From: CAZAFL01 sp964484465
Lineage (GTDB): Bacteria; Bacteroidota; Ignavibacteria; UBA10030; SZUA-254
Assembly: GCA_964484465.1 (NCBI GenBank)
Contig: CAZAFL010000008.1
Coordinates: forward strand, 36,447-100,446
Length of the DNA: 64,000 bases
Direction of reading: 5' to 3'
This document shows positions 35,310 to 44,560 of this stretch, in pieces. The notes below the pieces were generated by a model that did no database searches, was not told the origin of the DNA, and saw only the letters and a list, made by a program, of their open reading frames with translations. Position 1 is the stretch's first letter; every line of letters starts with the position of its first letter. Made by a program: the position numbers and the translations under genes.

Positions 35310-35843
35310 ATGAGAAAGCTTTTAGTTCTTTTCGTTATCAGTATTACGAGTGGATCAGCGCAATGGGGGTCGCCGAGCTCTCCTGCAATCCCTGAGGCAG
35401 ACGGCTACATTGTCATCCCTAATGCTGCAGTTCTTCCGGCAAAGAATCACCTTTATCGTGCTATCTTCGACGCCACCGGAATGCCGAAAGAACCTTCACA
35501 GCTTATACCGGCAATTAATATGGCAGGATCCGAGCTTAATGCGTTCAAAGTATCCGGTACGCCAACCCAAAATGTCCAGTTTGCCATAATCTTCCACGGC
35601 GCCGCCCTGGACGGTATTCTCACCGATGAACAGTATAAAGCAAAATTCGGCGTGAGCAATCCTAACCTTATCGTTCTTTCAAAAATGAAACGAATGGGGG
35701 TAAAACTTTTTGCGTGCGGACAGAACCTTGCCGCGGAGAATATCGACCCAAAATCCATCACGCCGGATGTAACAATAGCAAGTGACGCGCTCATCGTTTT
35801 GATGGAGTTCCAAAATAAAGGTTACGCGCTCATGAGCTTTTAG
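35310..35843 (+). CDS. Exported DsrE-family protein
   Basis: A 177-residue protein with a signal peptide (MRKLLVLFVISITSGSAQ) and a strong GGAGG ribosome site. The mature domain fits the DsrE/DsrF-like fold: FAIIFHGAALDGIL, then GVKLFACGQNLAAENI with a conserved Cys near residue 137, then ITPDVTIASDALIVLMEFQNKGYALMSF. Cytoplasmic DsrE proteins relay sulfur via that Cys; an exported form with the same motif has an unknown role, perhaps periplasmic sulfur or redox chemistry. It is transcribed from its own strong promoter. Confidence 0.85.
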   Translation: MRKLLVLFVISITSGSAQWGSPSSPAIPEADGYIVIPNAAVLPAKNHLYRAIFDATGMPKEPSQLIPAINMAGSELNAFKVSGTPTQNVQFAIIFHGAALDGILTDEQYKAKFGVSNPNLIVLSKMKRMGVKLFACGQNLAAENIDPKSITPDVTIASDALIVLMEFQNKGYALMSF

Positions 35844-35913
35844 TTTGAACGTCTTTAAGCAACGGTTCGGACATTCTAATAATCAGAACACCTCACATTA
35901 TTTGAAATTCACA

Positions 35914-36126
35914 ATGAACAAACCTACCTCGATCGCTCTTGATATTTTTCAGGTAATAATTTCGGTGATGGTCTCCGTGATACCCGCCGCCGATATGATC
36001 GGGAAACCGGCACGACTTGTCATTGTTATCACGATCATGGCTGCAAGCGCGAGTACCGGGATAGGTATCGGCAGACTTATCGAGAAATACCGCATTAAGA
36101 AAACCCTTGCCCGGGCTCCGAACTGA
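35914..36126 (+). CDS. Small hydrophobic membrane protein, unknown
   Basis: A 70-residue protein from the ATG at 35914; the frame is open back to a TTG at 35845, but that extension is not hydrophobic or conserved-looking. Two apolar segments (about 8-24 and 31-48) separated by ADMIGKPAR suggest a two-helix membrane hairpin, followed by a basic C-terminus (IEKYRIKKTLARAPN). No strong ribosome site is visible, so the gene is plausible rather than certain. Confidence 0.45.
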   Translation: MNKPTSIALDIFQVIISVMVSVIPAADMIGKPARLVIVITIMAASASTGIGIGRLIEKYRIKKTLARAPN

Positions 36127-36223
36127 TTCCACGATGTGCAAGACAAATTGTTGAAGGCTCGTAAGTGCTGGTTCTCAATCCCAATAGCGGCAAAGTATGC
36201 ATATAATCAAAATTCCAAATACT

Positions 36224-38368
36224 ATGCCGGGCGCAAGAATATTAATAGGGTTGGTTTTTTGCACTTTCATTATGGTGCTATGCGCGGTCTCATCTTCCGA
36301 TGCGCAATGGATTCAACGTGGTGTTGAATGCGGAATAGTCAATGCCTTTGCTTCAACTCAATCATCCCTGTATGCCGGTATTTACGGTAACGGCGTCTTC
36401 AGAAGCACCGATAACGGCGATCATTGGACCTCTATCGGGTTGAACCTGCCGACGCTGGAAATAGAATCGGTCGCTGCAAATGATTCGACAGTCATTGCAG
36501 GGACTAACTATGACGGTGTATTTAAAACAACAGACAATGGTGTACATTGGATTGATGTTGCATCACGCCTCGACAGCATCGCATTTATTAGAAGCCTTTT
36601 TGCCAGAGGCGCAACGATTCTCGCCGGAACCGGATTAGGAATGTACAGAAGCACAGATAATGGGGATACCTGGTCGGAAGCAAATGCAGGTTTACCGATT
36701 TACACAAATCCCTACAGCTTTATTTCAATGGATTCAGTAATCATTGCCGCATGTGATCGAGGGGTGTATATTTCGACTGACGATGGACTTTCATGGAAAG
36801 CAAATAATAACGGATTGCCTTCAGCAATTGTGTATTCTGTTATTTCGGTTGATTCGGTTCTTCTCGCCAGTACACACGGTTTCGGTGTATATGCATCAAC
36901 GGACAGAGGTGCGACCTGGCTGCCTGAAAACAGCGGACTCACTGATGGCTACATTCTTTCTCTGACATCCGGCGGAGGATATGTATTTGCAGGTTCGATT
37001 TCTGGTAATCTGTATCGCTCGTCCGACTTTGGTACTCACTGGGATGAGTCGGACAGCGGCCTTCCCGGCACCAACGTCCGACATCTTATTGCCTCGGGAA
37101 ATAATATTCTTGCAGGATCATATGCAAAAGGAATTTACAAATCATCAAATAAGGGGATCATTTGGGAAGCTACAAACCAAGGTGTTCTCGGCGGATTGAT
37201 CCGGGATCTCGCGTCGGAGCCCAACGAGCTTCTGGCTTCAGGGAGCAACGGTGTTTATCGCACAACGAACAGCGGCTTATCATGGGAGGATATCAGTTTA
37301 AACCTCTCTCCAGGAGCTGAAGCATATTCGATTGCAACGAGTGGAAAAAATATCATCGTTGCCACAAATTATGGCTCCACAGGTGGTGTTTTTCTTTCCA
37401 ATGATCACGGAGCAACCTGGGTTGGAGGCACATCTGGGTTACCCAACTCTATTGTAAATGCGTTGAGCACAGTCGGCGATACGGTGTTCTGCGGAACCAA
37501 CGGATATGGTGTACTCCGTTCTACGGATAGCGGACTTCACTGGGGACAGGCGAGCACAGGCACAATTGCTTCGACATATATTGATGCTTTTTCCATCGAT
37601 GGAGATACCATACTTGCCGCCTCCTTTAATAACTCCGGAGGCGTCTGGCGTTCACTGGACAGAGGTGAAACATGGCTTCAGGCAAGCACAGGCTTACCAA
37701 CAGACCCGTACCAACCCGGAGTGTATCGTGATATCCTTTCCCTTGCAAAAAACCATAGCGTCCTTTACGCAGGCACAAGCTACGCCGGCATTTACATCTC
37801 AACAAACAACGGGGATGAATGGTTAGAATCTGATTCGGGGTTACCCGCAAACAATAATTATAACGCTCAATCCTTTGCAATTGACAGCAACACAATTTAT
37901 GTAGGAACAACGATAGGAGTATTCAAGTCGTTTGACAACGGCTCCCATTGGGAAGCTTTTAATACCGGCTTTCCTTCCACTCTCACTGTTTCATCACTGC
38001 TCGCTGCAAATCACATGCTGTTCGCAGGCTGCTATGGTGGAGGAGTCTGGACAAGTCCTCTTGATGTCACAAATGTCGACAACCATTCTCCCCTTCAATT
38101 GCCATTTAAATTTTCGCTTGAGCAAAATTATCCGAACCCCTTCAATCCGTCGACAACAATATCGTATTCTTTGGTTCACGCCGGGACGGTTTCGTTGACA
38201 ATATTCAATGTTCTCGGGCAGGAAATCCTGCATCCGGTGAGCGGTTATGAACAACCGGGAATGCACTCAATTAAGTTTGCCGGAGACCGTTTTCCGGGAG
38301 GTGCATATTACTATCGCTTGAATGTGAATGGTATGTCACTGGTTAGAAAAATGCTGTTGATTAAATGA
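36224..38368 (+). CDS. Secreted beta-propeller protein with type IX sorting domain
   Basis: From the ATG at 36224 the product has 714 residues; an ATG at 36197 adds nine residues but overlaps a perfect TATAAT (36202-36207). A signal peptide is followed by 13 copies of an Asp-box-like repeat about 40-60 residues apart (SxDxGxxW, e.g. VFRSTDNGDHW, VYISTDDGLSW, VWRSLDRGETW), as in BNR/Ycf48-type propellers. The last ~85 residues are a type IX secretion C-terminal domain: LEQNYPNPFNPSTTISYSL, then VLGQEI, a Gly-rich turn, and VRKMLLIK. It should cross the outer membrane through the T9SS and be released or surface-attached. Binding target unknown. Confidence 0.9.
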   Translation: MPGARILIGLVFCTFIMVLCAVSSSDAQWIQRGVECGIVNAFASTQSSLYAGIYGNGVFRSTDNGDHWTSIGLNLPTLEIESVAANDSTVIAGTNYDGVFKTTDNGVHWIDVASRLDSIAFIRSLFARGATILAGTGLGMYRSTDNGDTWSEANAGLPIYTNPYSFISMDSVIIAACDRGVYISTDDGLSWKANNNGLPSAIVYSVISVDSVLLASTHGFGVYASTDRGATWLPENSGLTDGYILSLTSGGGYVFAGSISGNLYRSSDFGTHWDESDSGLPGTNVRHLIASGNNILAGSYAKGIYKSSNKGIIWEATNQGVLGGLIRDLASEPNELLASGSNGVYRTTNSGLSWEDISLNLSPGAEAYSIATSGKNIIVATNYGSTGGVFLSNDHGATWVGGTSGLPNSIVNALSTVGDTVFCGTNGYGVLRSTDSGLHWGQASTGTIASTYIDAFSIDGDTILAASFNNSGGVWRSLDRGETWLQASTGLPTDPYQPGVYRDILSLAKNHSVLYAGTSYAGIYISTNNGDEWLESDSGLPANNNYNAQSFAIDSNTIYVGTTIGVFKSFDNGSHWEAFNTGFPSTLTVSSLLAANHMLFAGCYGGGVWTSPLDVTNVDNHSPLQLPFKFSLEQNYPNPFNPSTTISYSLVHAGTVSLTIFNVLGQEILHPVSGYEQPGMHSIKFAGDRFPGGAYYYRLNVNGMSLVRKMLLIK

Positions 38369-38413
38369 CCTTCCCCGGCAACGCAATGTGTATATGGGAT
38401 TGCACGTGACCTG

Positions 38414-39523
38414 ATGGCACGCCAATCAGCATTTGTCACCTCAGTCAGAGAAATCTTCAGCATTATCACCATCGGAATTCTTTTATTGTTTACACTCGAG
38501 ATTATCGTGCGATTCTTCTTTCCGCATGAAACGTTAATCCGGGGAAAAAACGGCATGACTCTCGGAAAACTGGACAATATTCTCGGACATCGAAATCAGC
38601 CAAGCGCGCGTGTGACAGTAACATCGCCGGAATATTCGACAGAATACGTTGTCAACGAAGAAGGAATGCGCGATGAAGCTCAACATCCTGTACCAAAACC
38701 GGCGAATGTTTGTCGTATTTTGTTATTGGGAGATTCTTTCACCTGGGGAACCGGAGTTGATTATATCAAAACATGGCCCGTCATTTTCGAACAGGCTGTT
38801 GAAAAACAACTCCATAATATTGAGGTTGTAAAAGCAGGAGTTTCAGGATACGATACACGACAGGAGGTTGTTTATCTCGGGCAGCTTATGCCTGAGTATT
38901 CACCCGATGTAGTTGTCATTGCATTTTTACCGAATGACCTCGTGACAAATATGCCAATCTCATCCAGCGATTCGGTGACTGCGATGGAAATCCGCAGACA
39001 GGACTCCCTGGTAACACGAAGTCAGCAGGACAAAAGTTCGGGGCTTCAGGTCGCTACCCTGGCAAAGCGCTTACTGATATCGAACGACTATTTGTACTCA
39101 AAACTATACCTCATGACGGAACGAGCCACGTATTTTACGACACCGGAACCGGAGAAGCTTCTTCACCAAATTGCAATCACAGAGTCGTTGTTCACGACGG
39201 CAGCAAAGTATTGCCGGTCGCAAAACGTTCACCTCATTGTGCTGTCGGTACCGCAACTGTTTCAGGTCATTGTCAAAGCCCGGCATCAGCATCCCGATAA
39301 CGTAGATGTCGAACTTGTCGATAAAGAATTCTCGCGTTTTGCTGAATTGCAGCAATTCCTCTGGATAAAAACCCTTCCGGTTTTGAGTGATGAGTATGCT
39401 AAGAGAGAACAAGACCTCTACTTCCGATTTGATGGTCATTTAAATGAGGAGGGTCACAGACTGTTAGGTGAATATTTCGCTCAGCAAGTTATTAAACAGC
39501 TCACAACCCGATATTCCCAATAA
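38414..39523 (+). CDS. Membrane-anchored SGNH/GDSL hydrolase
   Basis: A 369-residue protein with one N-terminal membrane helix (about 14-35), so the catalytic domain faces the periplasm. SGNH block I is LLLGDSFTWGTG with the nucleophile Ser108; block II/III is around GVSGYDTRQE and VVIAFLPNDL (Gly and Asn of the oxyanion hole); block V is DGHLNEEGHRLLGEYF with the Asp-x-His pair. The family includes esterases that add or remove acetyl or acyl groups on surface glycans and lipids. The neighbours do not fix the substrate. Starts 45 bp after the T9SS cargo gene. Confidence 0.88.
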   Translation: MARQSAFVTSVREIFSIITIGILLLFTLEIIVRFFFPHETLIRGKNGMTLGKLDNILGHRNQPSARVTVTSPEYSTEYVVNEEGMRDEAQHPVPKPANVCRILLLGDSFTWGTGVDYIKTWPVIFEQAVEKQLHNIEVVKAGVSGYDTRQEVVYLGQLMPEYSPDVVVIAFLPNDLVTNMPISSSDSVTAMEIRRQDSLVTRSQQDKSSGLQVATLAKRLLISNDYLYSKLYLMTERATYFTTPEPEKLLHQIAITESLFTTAAKYCRSQNVHLIVLSVPQLFQVIVKARHQHPDNVDVELVDKEFSRFAELQQFLWIKTLPVLSDEYAKREQDLYFRFDGHLNEEGHRLLGEYFAQQVIKQLTTRYSQ

Positions 39524-39537
39524 CAATATTTTGTTTT

Positions 39538-39566
39538 TTGCAGATGACATCAGGATTGTGTACACT
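39538..39566 (+). promoter_or_regulatory. Sigma70-type promoter for the YfiT-like gene
   Basis: TTGCAG (39538-39543), 17-bp spacer, TACACT (39561-39566). Transcript start near 39573, leaving a 26-base leader with AAGGGA before the ATG at 39599. Confidence 0.55.
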
Positions 39567-39598
39567 GTTATACAGATCTATCCTTTAAGGGAACAATT

Positions 39599-40126
39599 AT
39601 GACCAATCTTCGTTACCCAATTGGAAAATACCAATCGCAGGATACAATCGCCGACGGCGAGCGGAAAGAATTCATCCGGAATATTTCAGAAGCTCCTGCA
39701 AAACTTCGCCAGGCAATTCACGGGCTCTCTCCCAGCCAGCTTGATACACCATACCGGGAAGGCGGATGGACAGTAAAGCAGGTTGTGCATCACCTTCCCG
39801 ACAGCCACCTCAACGCGTACATCCGCATGAAGCTCGCACTAACAGAAGATAAGCCTGCAATTAAAGCGTATCGGGAAAACCTCTGGGCGGAATTATACGA
39901 TGCGCGAATGGCTCCCATTGAAACTTCCCTGCTTTTGCTGGAATCCCTCCACAAACGATGGGTGATGCTTTTGGAGTCACTACCGCCGGAAGCATTTGCC
40001 AGACCCTTACTTCATCCAGAGCATGGTGTCATGAAAATCGACAACCTGCTCCATCTTTACTCATGGCACGGACGTCATCACGTTGCGCAGATTACTTCAC
40101 TTCGGGAGCGGATGGGGTGGAAATAG
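39599..40126 (+). CDS. YfiT/BstA-like DinB-fold metal-dependent hydrolase or thiol transferase
   Basis: A 175-residue protein of the DinB four-helix superfamily, very close in pattern to Bacillus YfiT. The family opening LRYPIGKY is at the N-terminus, the metal-site His is in GGWTVKQVVHHLPDSHLNAY, and two more His are in LYSWHGRHHVAQI near the C-terminus. YfiT-type proteins are putative metal-dependent hydrolases; some relatives are bacillithiol S-transferases. A single-gene unit with its own promoter, convergent with lptB. Confidence 0.9.
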   Translation: MTNLRYPIGKYQSQDTIADGERKEFIRNISEAPAKLRQAIHGLSPSQLDTPYREGGWTVKQVVHHLPDSHLNAYIRMKLALTEDKPAIKAYRENLWAELYDARMAPIETSLLLLESLHKRWVMLLESLPPEAFARPLLHPEHGVMKIDNLLHLYSWHGRHHVAQITSLRERMGWK

Positions 40127-40147
40127 CCTAAACTCGCAGTGAATATT

Positions 40148-40933
40148 TTAATCGTACCTGTCGAGCTTGAACTTTTCACCGAGATACAGCCTGCGGGCTT
40201 CAGGGTCGTTGGCAAGAAATTCGGCTGAACCCGATTTGAGGATTTTTCCTTCGAACAAAAGATAAGACCGGTCAGTGATGGAAAGGGTCTCGTGAACATT
40301 ATGGTCGGTGACAAGTACCCCGATGCCGCGGTTCTTTAGGTCGTGAACGATGCGCATGATATCTTCGACGGCAATCGGATCGATGCCCGCGAACGGCTCG
40401 TCCAGCAGCATGAATTTTGGCTGAGTCGCCAACGCCCGGGCAATCTCGGTCCGCCGCCGCTCGCCTCCTGAAAGCATATACCCTTTACTCTTTGTAAGAT
40501 GCGTAATTCCGAAATCCTCCATCAGTTGTTGACATTGGACTTCTCGTTCCTGTTTCGGCAAGCCCCGTAATTCAAGGATAGCAAGAATGTTTTCCCGAAC
40601 CGATAATTTTCGGAAGATTGACGGTTCCTGCGGCAGATATCCGATGCCCATGCGCGCTCGTTTGTACATCGGTTGGCGGGAAACATTACTGCCGTTCAAA
40701 TACACTTTTCCATCCGTCGGCTTGATCATTCCGACGATCATGTAGAATGTCGTTGTTTTCCCAGCGCCGTTCGGTCCCAGCAGACCTACTACTTCTCCCT
40801 GTTTAACTTCGATGCTGACGTTATTAACGACAAGGCGCTGTTTATACCGTTTGCAGAGTCCTTCGGAATGAAGTTTATCGATCGTAGGTTGCATATCCTT
40901 TATGGATTGGTTGTTTGAGCTCGACATGTCCAA
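40148..40933 (-). CDS. lptB: LPS export ABC transporter ATPase LptB
   Basis: A 261-residue ATPase driving LPS from the inner membrane to the Lpt bridge. Walker A GPNGAGKTTTFYMIVG, the LptB-type segment GIGYLPQEPSIFRKLSVREN, signature LSGGERRRTEIARALA and Walker B MLLDEPFAGIDPIAVEDI are all present. About 25 extra N-terminal residues (MDMSSSNNQSIKDM...) precede the usual LptB start. Last gene of the KDO/Lpt operon, 4 bp after the LptA-like gene. LptF/G are not in the window. Confidence 0.95.
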   Translation of the reverse strand: MDMSSSNNQSIKDMQPTIDKLHSEGLCKRYKQRLVVNNVSIEVKQGEVVGLLGPNGAGKTTTFYMIVGMIKPTDGKVYLNGSNVSRQPMYKRARMGIGYLPQEPSIFRKLSVRENILAILELRGLPKQEREVQCQQLMEDFGITHLTKSKGYMLSGGERRRTEIARALATQPKFMLLDEPFAGIDPIAVEDIMRIVHDLKNRGIGVLVTDHNVHETLSITDRSYLLFEGKILKSGSAEFLANDPEARRLYLGEKFKLDRYD

Positions 40934-40937
40934 TCTG

Positions 40938-42221
40938 TTACCTTTTGCTTCCGGGTCGTTGTTCCTGCCAGTTGAACCCCGGGAGATTGTATTCAGTTTC
41001 CCGATGGTAAATCATTTTTTCGGGATAATATTGACCTTCGACTCCACCCACAACTTTTAGTTTGTCTATTTTCCCCTCGCGAAAAAAAAACGTAATGTGG
41101 TCGCCAGATGTTTTATTCATGCCGTTTGGTGTTGTTCCGTCAAAAAGATAATACAGGCTCGTGGCAGTTTTGTCGACGTCGATGCGTCGAACTTTACTCT
41201 CCGCAAAATTCATGACGATCTCCTGCCCGGTGAGCTGGTTGAATCTGCCGGCGTACGCTGAATCGCTCCGCGATATGGCAAAAGCGCTTCCCATCACATA
41301 AACCGTCTCCAGCTTCCTTTTCTTTAATTTCATAAAAATGGAATCGCCCGTTACCTGATTTTCATCATGCTTGCCGGGGATATACCAGACGATCGGTTTT
41401 TTTCGCAACTCGATACTGTCCAGCGAGGTATAGAATATGCTGGAACCGCCGGCAGCGGCAAACCCTTCCCGTACAAGCACTACATCGCCCGTCGCGATAA
41501 GCCGCTCGAGCGAATCCTGATACGATTCCATCTTCTGGCTTGTAACGGTCAATGTATCACGTTTACCATCGGCGTTTTTTTCGATCTGAATGAGTTTCGG
41601 CGATTCAGTCATAATACTGTAGTTGCTCTTCCTGAAATTCTCGAAATGATTACCGAGGATAGTGACGCTGGAATCCTTGTTGATAATCTTTACGTCCATC
41701 GTTGCGATCGATTTCTCTTCATTCCGATAATACATCAGCTCGTCCGAAGTGAGCGTCGACGCTGAATCTTCGACAGAAACATTCGTGCTGAAGTACGCCT
41801 GCTTCATCGCAAACCCGTATCGCCCATAATCCGCATGGATGCGGGTTGTTTTGTCTTCCAGAATAACATGATCGTATGCCTCCGCCACTTTTGTGCCTGC
41901 ATAATAGATTCCACGATTGCTCACAATGCTAACGCTGTCATCATGTACCACGACATCCCCTTCCAATTCCACTTTATTGCTCTTCACGTATTGGACTGCT
42001 TTCTGACATGTCACAACGACGTTTCCCTGACTGAGTTTAACATGACCGATAAACTGTTTGACCTGTTCAGTGTCAATTTGCGCCCCGACGAGACTGTCTG
42101 CATGATTGAGGAAAATAATTTTATCCGATTGCTGAGCAATGGCTGAGGAAGAGACTCCGGCAAAAGCTATGATCACGAAAAACGAATACAGTAATGCCCG
42201 TGAAACCTCATGACCCATCAT
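40938..42221 (-). CDS. LptA/OstA-like periplasmic LPS transport protein, long form
   Basis: A 427-residue exported protein with a signal peptide ending SSAIAQ. It consists of repeated OstA-type beta-jellyroll segments (KLSQGNVVVTCQKAVQYVKSNKVELEGDVVVHDD..., GDVVLVREGFAAAGGSSIFYTSLDSI), which stack to form a hydrophobic groove for lipid A. E. coli LptA has only about 185 residues; this longer two-part form is usual in the Bacteroidetes/Chlorobi group. Overlaps lptC by 4 bp (ATGA). Confidence 0.88.
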   Translation of the reverse strand: MMGHEVSRALLYSFFVIIAFAGVSSSAIAQQSDKIIFLNHADSLVGAQIDTEQVKQFIGHVKLSQGNVVVTCQKAVQYVKSNKVELEGDVVVHDDSVSIVSNRGIYYAGTKVAEAYDHVILEDKTTRIHADYGRYGFAMKQAYFSTNVSVEDSASTLTSDELMYYRNEEKSIATMDVKIINKDSSVTILGNHFENFRKSNYSIMTESPKLIQIEKNADGKRDTLTVTSQKMESYQDSLERLIATGDVVLVREGFAAAGGSSIFYTSLDSIELRKKPIVWYIPGKHDENQVTGDSIFMKLKKRKLETVYVMGSAFAISRSDSAYAGRFNQLTGQEIVMNFAESKVRRIDVDKTATSLYYLFDGTTPNGMNKTSGDHITFFFREGKIDKLKVVGGVEGQYYPEKMIYHRETEYNLPGFNWQEQRPGSKR

Positions 42222-42793
42222 TCTTTGGTCTTCGCCTGTCCGGTCACTTTAAAAATCGTATAATGTTTCAAGCCCTGGTCGGACTCAAAGCCATGTCCCT
42301 GAATTATTTCCGTCGGTGAAGTAATTTCGACATACGAAGGAGTATGAATTCTTCTGGCGAGGTTGATCCAGTAGAGGTCTTCGGTTTTCAAGGTTGAGCC
42401 GCTGTCGGAAACCACAACGACGTTCCCATGAGCTTCGAAGTCATGAGTTCCGTCATCTACTTTTCCCCGCAGGGCAGTAAGAATGGAGGTATGATGTTCA
42501 TGTTCGTCAAAAAAATCGACGACAATATCCGAATCAAGCTGTGTGTATCGTTTCTCGGGGTACATGGCAATGTGGCCCGCACGGAGGATTCCGGTGATTC
42601 TTCCGGAATCTGAAAAGGTTATTTTCGCATCCCAGCTCTCCTGGGACGGCCCTTCGCCACCGATTCCTGAAGACGCAATCGAAGGTTTAATTTTTTCCTC
42701 ACAAGCAAAAACTACAAAGGAGCAAATAATGACCAGAGCGAAGCCAAATATTCTTTTTCGAAACGACCCTGCGCGGCATACGGAACACTCCAT
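42218..42793 (-). CDS. lptC: LptC-like LPS export bitopic protein
   Basis: A 191-residue protein with one N-terminal helix (about 14-31, ending FVVFAC, which could also be a weak lipobox). It is followed by an OstA/LptC fold (AKITFSDSGRITGILRAGHIAMYPEKR; ALRGKVDDGTHDFEAHGNVVVVSDSGSTLKTEDLYW). LptC links the LptBFG pump to LptA. The ATG at 42793 lies two bases after the kdsD stop; a GTG at 42796 sharing a base with that stop is the alternative. Position between kdsD and lptA supports the call. Confidence 0.88.
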   Translation of the reverse strand: MECSVCRAGSFRKRIFGFALVIICSFVVFACEEKIKPSIASSGIGGEGPSQESWDAKITFSDSGRITGILRAGHIAMYPEKRYTQLDSDIVVDFFDEHEHHTSILTALRGKVDDGTHDFEAHGNVVVVSDSGSTLKTEDLYWINLARRIHTPSYVEITSPTEIIQGHGFESDQGLKHYTIFKVTGQAKTKE

Positions 42794-42795
42794 CA

Positions 42796-43776
42796 CTATT
42801 GACTATCTCCCAGGCCTGCTTTGACAAGTTCATGAAGATGCACAACACCGACCGGACGGTGTGAGCTGTCAACGACAACCAGCTGGGTGATATTGTGTGC
42901 CTCCATTTCCTGCAATGCAACCGCTGCAAGCATATCTCCGCCAATGGTTTTCGGATGTTTTGTCATGACCATTCCCGCGGTAATATTCGTGACGTCTGTC
43001 GTTTTCTGTAAGATTCTTCTCAGGTCGCCATCGGTAATGATCCCTGTCAGTTTTCCCTGTTCATCCACCACGCATGTCGCCCCGAGACGCTTTGACGTCA
43101 TTTCCAGAATTGCGTCGCGAATATGAATATCCCCCTTCACTTTCGGAACAGCGTCCCCCCTGACCATCATTTCTTCAACCTTCAGCAGGAGCCGCTTTCC
43201 GAGGTTACCCCCGGGATGATACATTGCAAATTCCTCGGCTGTGAAATTGCGCTGCTCGAGCAACGCCATTGCCAGGGCGTCGCCGAGAGCAAGCGTCGCC
43301 GTCGTTGAGGCTGTTGGGGCAAGGTCGTGCGGACAAGCCTCCTCCCGAACACTGACGTCGAGAACAACGTCCGAAAGGTCCGCCAGTTTGGAATTCGCGT
43401 TCCCGACGAGAGAAATTATCGGTACCCCAATCCGCTTAAACATCGGCAGCAGGTTATGCAATTCCGACGTACTTCCGCTTTTTGAGATACACACGATGAC
43501 GTCATCTTTTCTTACCATACCAAGGTCGCCGTGCACAGCATCTGAAGAATGCAAAAACAGCGATGGAGTACCGGTCGAGTTTAATGTCGCGACAATTTTC
43601 CGCGCGATGATGCCGGATTTCCCCATGCCCGTGACAACAACCCTTCCTTTGCAATTGAGCATCAATTCAACAGTCCGGGAAAAGCTTGCGCCGATGCGTT
43701 GCTCGAGCATGGCAACAGCTTCTGCTTCAATCCGGATTACTTCTCTCCCTTTTTTTTCAGCAGATCTTGAATCCAT
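42796..43776 (-). CDS. kdsD: D-arabinose 5-phosphate isomerase
   Basis: A 326-residue KpsF/GutQ-type isomerase converting ribulose 5-phosphate to arabinose 5-phosphate, the first KDO precursor. The SIS domain (about 30-180) has GRVVVTGMGKSGIIARKIVATLNSTGTPSLFLHSSDAVHGDLGMV and the ISKSGSTSEL loop. Two CBS domains follow (RGDAVPKVKGDIHIRDAILEM, TAGMVMTKHPKTIGGD) and end at the C-terminus. It lies in the KDO operon after an unknown gene, which it follows by 1 bp. Confidence 0.95.
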   Translation of the reverse strand: MDSRSAEKKGREVIRIEAEAVAMLEQRIGASFSRTVELMLNCKGRVVVTGMGKSGIIARKIVATLNSTGTPSLFLHSSDAVHGDLGMVRKDDVIVCISKSGSTSELHNLLPMFKRIGVPIISLVGNANSKLADLSDVVLDVSVREEACPHDLAPTASTTATLALGDALAMALLEQRNFTAEEFAMYHPGGNLGKRLLLKVEEMMVRGDAVPKVKGDIHIRDAILEMTSKRLGATCVVDEQGKLTGIITDGDLRRILQKTTDVTNITAGMVMTKHPKTIGGDMLAAVALQEMEAHNITQLVVVDSSHRPVGVVHLHELVKAGLGDSQ

Positions 43777-43777
43777 A

Positions 43778-44560
43778 TTATTTATGAATATGCAACAATT
43801 TTAGGACCTTACCGGAGAACCGCCGTGGTGATTTTTTATGAATTTCCAACCTGCCATCAATATGAACTTTGGTTTTAATGTTGTTATAGGTGAGAAACGC
43901 ATACGTCAGGTCCTCGTCAGAATAGCTCGAACATTCAGTAAATAATCGTTTTGCATCGAGCGCGATCTTCGGGTCACGAATGTTCTTATGAAGCATCAAT
44001 TCATTATAAAAATTTGTCGAGGGGATGAGTCGGTTAATCCCTGAGGATTGATCGTTGACCCACAGACGCCTATCTGCGGTACAGAGGGCAAGGACATATA
44101 AACTACTGCCGGTAACAACGGTATGCATGATAACTTCCCGGACATTATGTTTACATTGAGGACACACACGGCCGGGGCTCCACAAGGAATAGGTCCAGCG
44201 CCGCAGCTCTTCAAATTCTTCAGGAATATTATCAGAACGGTGACTTACAATTTCGACGGAAACCTGATCGTGGAGAACCTCTCGTAAGGTGATAGAGATC
44301 GTTCCAGAATTCGTTTCAATGGCGCCGTACGAAAAGACAGGCGAAAGCGGCTCGTCGAAGTCAGGCACATCGCCTTCAGGTCCAAGAATAATCTCTCCCT
44401 TACCACGTCTTCCTTCGCCGATCACCATCATCGTCGAAATGATGCCCCGGTAAGATTTATATCCTGGGCGGTCGGCAGGAAGAATCCATTCGATCCAGTC
44501 CCGTTCACGAACAGAGAGAGGTCGAGGGTACTCACCGTTATGAATGCCAACATTGTTCAT
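43778..44560 (-). CDS. Unknown protein with CPxC motif inside the KDO operon
   Basis: A 260-residue protein I do not recognise. No signal peptide or membrane helix is visible, so it is probably cytoplasmic. It begins with a charged segment (SVRERDWIEWILPADRPGYKSYRG), has beta-rich repeats (GKGEIILGPEGD, ISITLREV), then one pair C133-P-Q-C136 that could be half of a zinc site, and a basic C-terminus (KKSPRRFSGKVLKLLHIHK). It starts immediately after the kdsC stop (TGAATG) and stops 1 bp before kdsD, so it is firmly embedded between two KDO genes and translationally coupled. Confidence 0.8.
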   Translation of the reverse strand: MNNVGIHNGEYPRPLSVRERDWIEWILPADRPGYKSYRGIISTMMVIGEGRRGKGEIILGPEGDVPDFDEPLSPVFSYGAIETNSGTISITLREVLHDQVSVEIVSHRSDNIPEEFEELRRWTYSLWSPGRVCPQCKHNVREVIMHTVVTGSSLYVLALCTADRRLWVNDQSSGINRLIPSTNFYNELMLHKNIRDPKIALDAKRLFTECSSYSDEDLTYAFLTYNNIKTKVHIDGRLEIHKKSPRRFSGKVLKLLHIHK

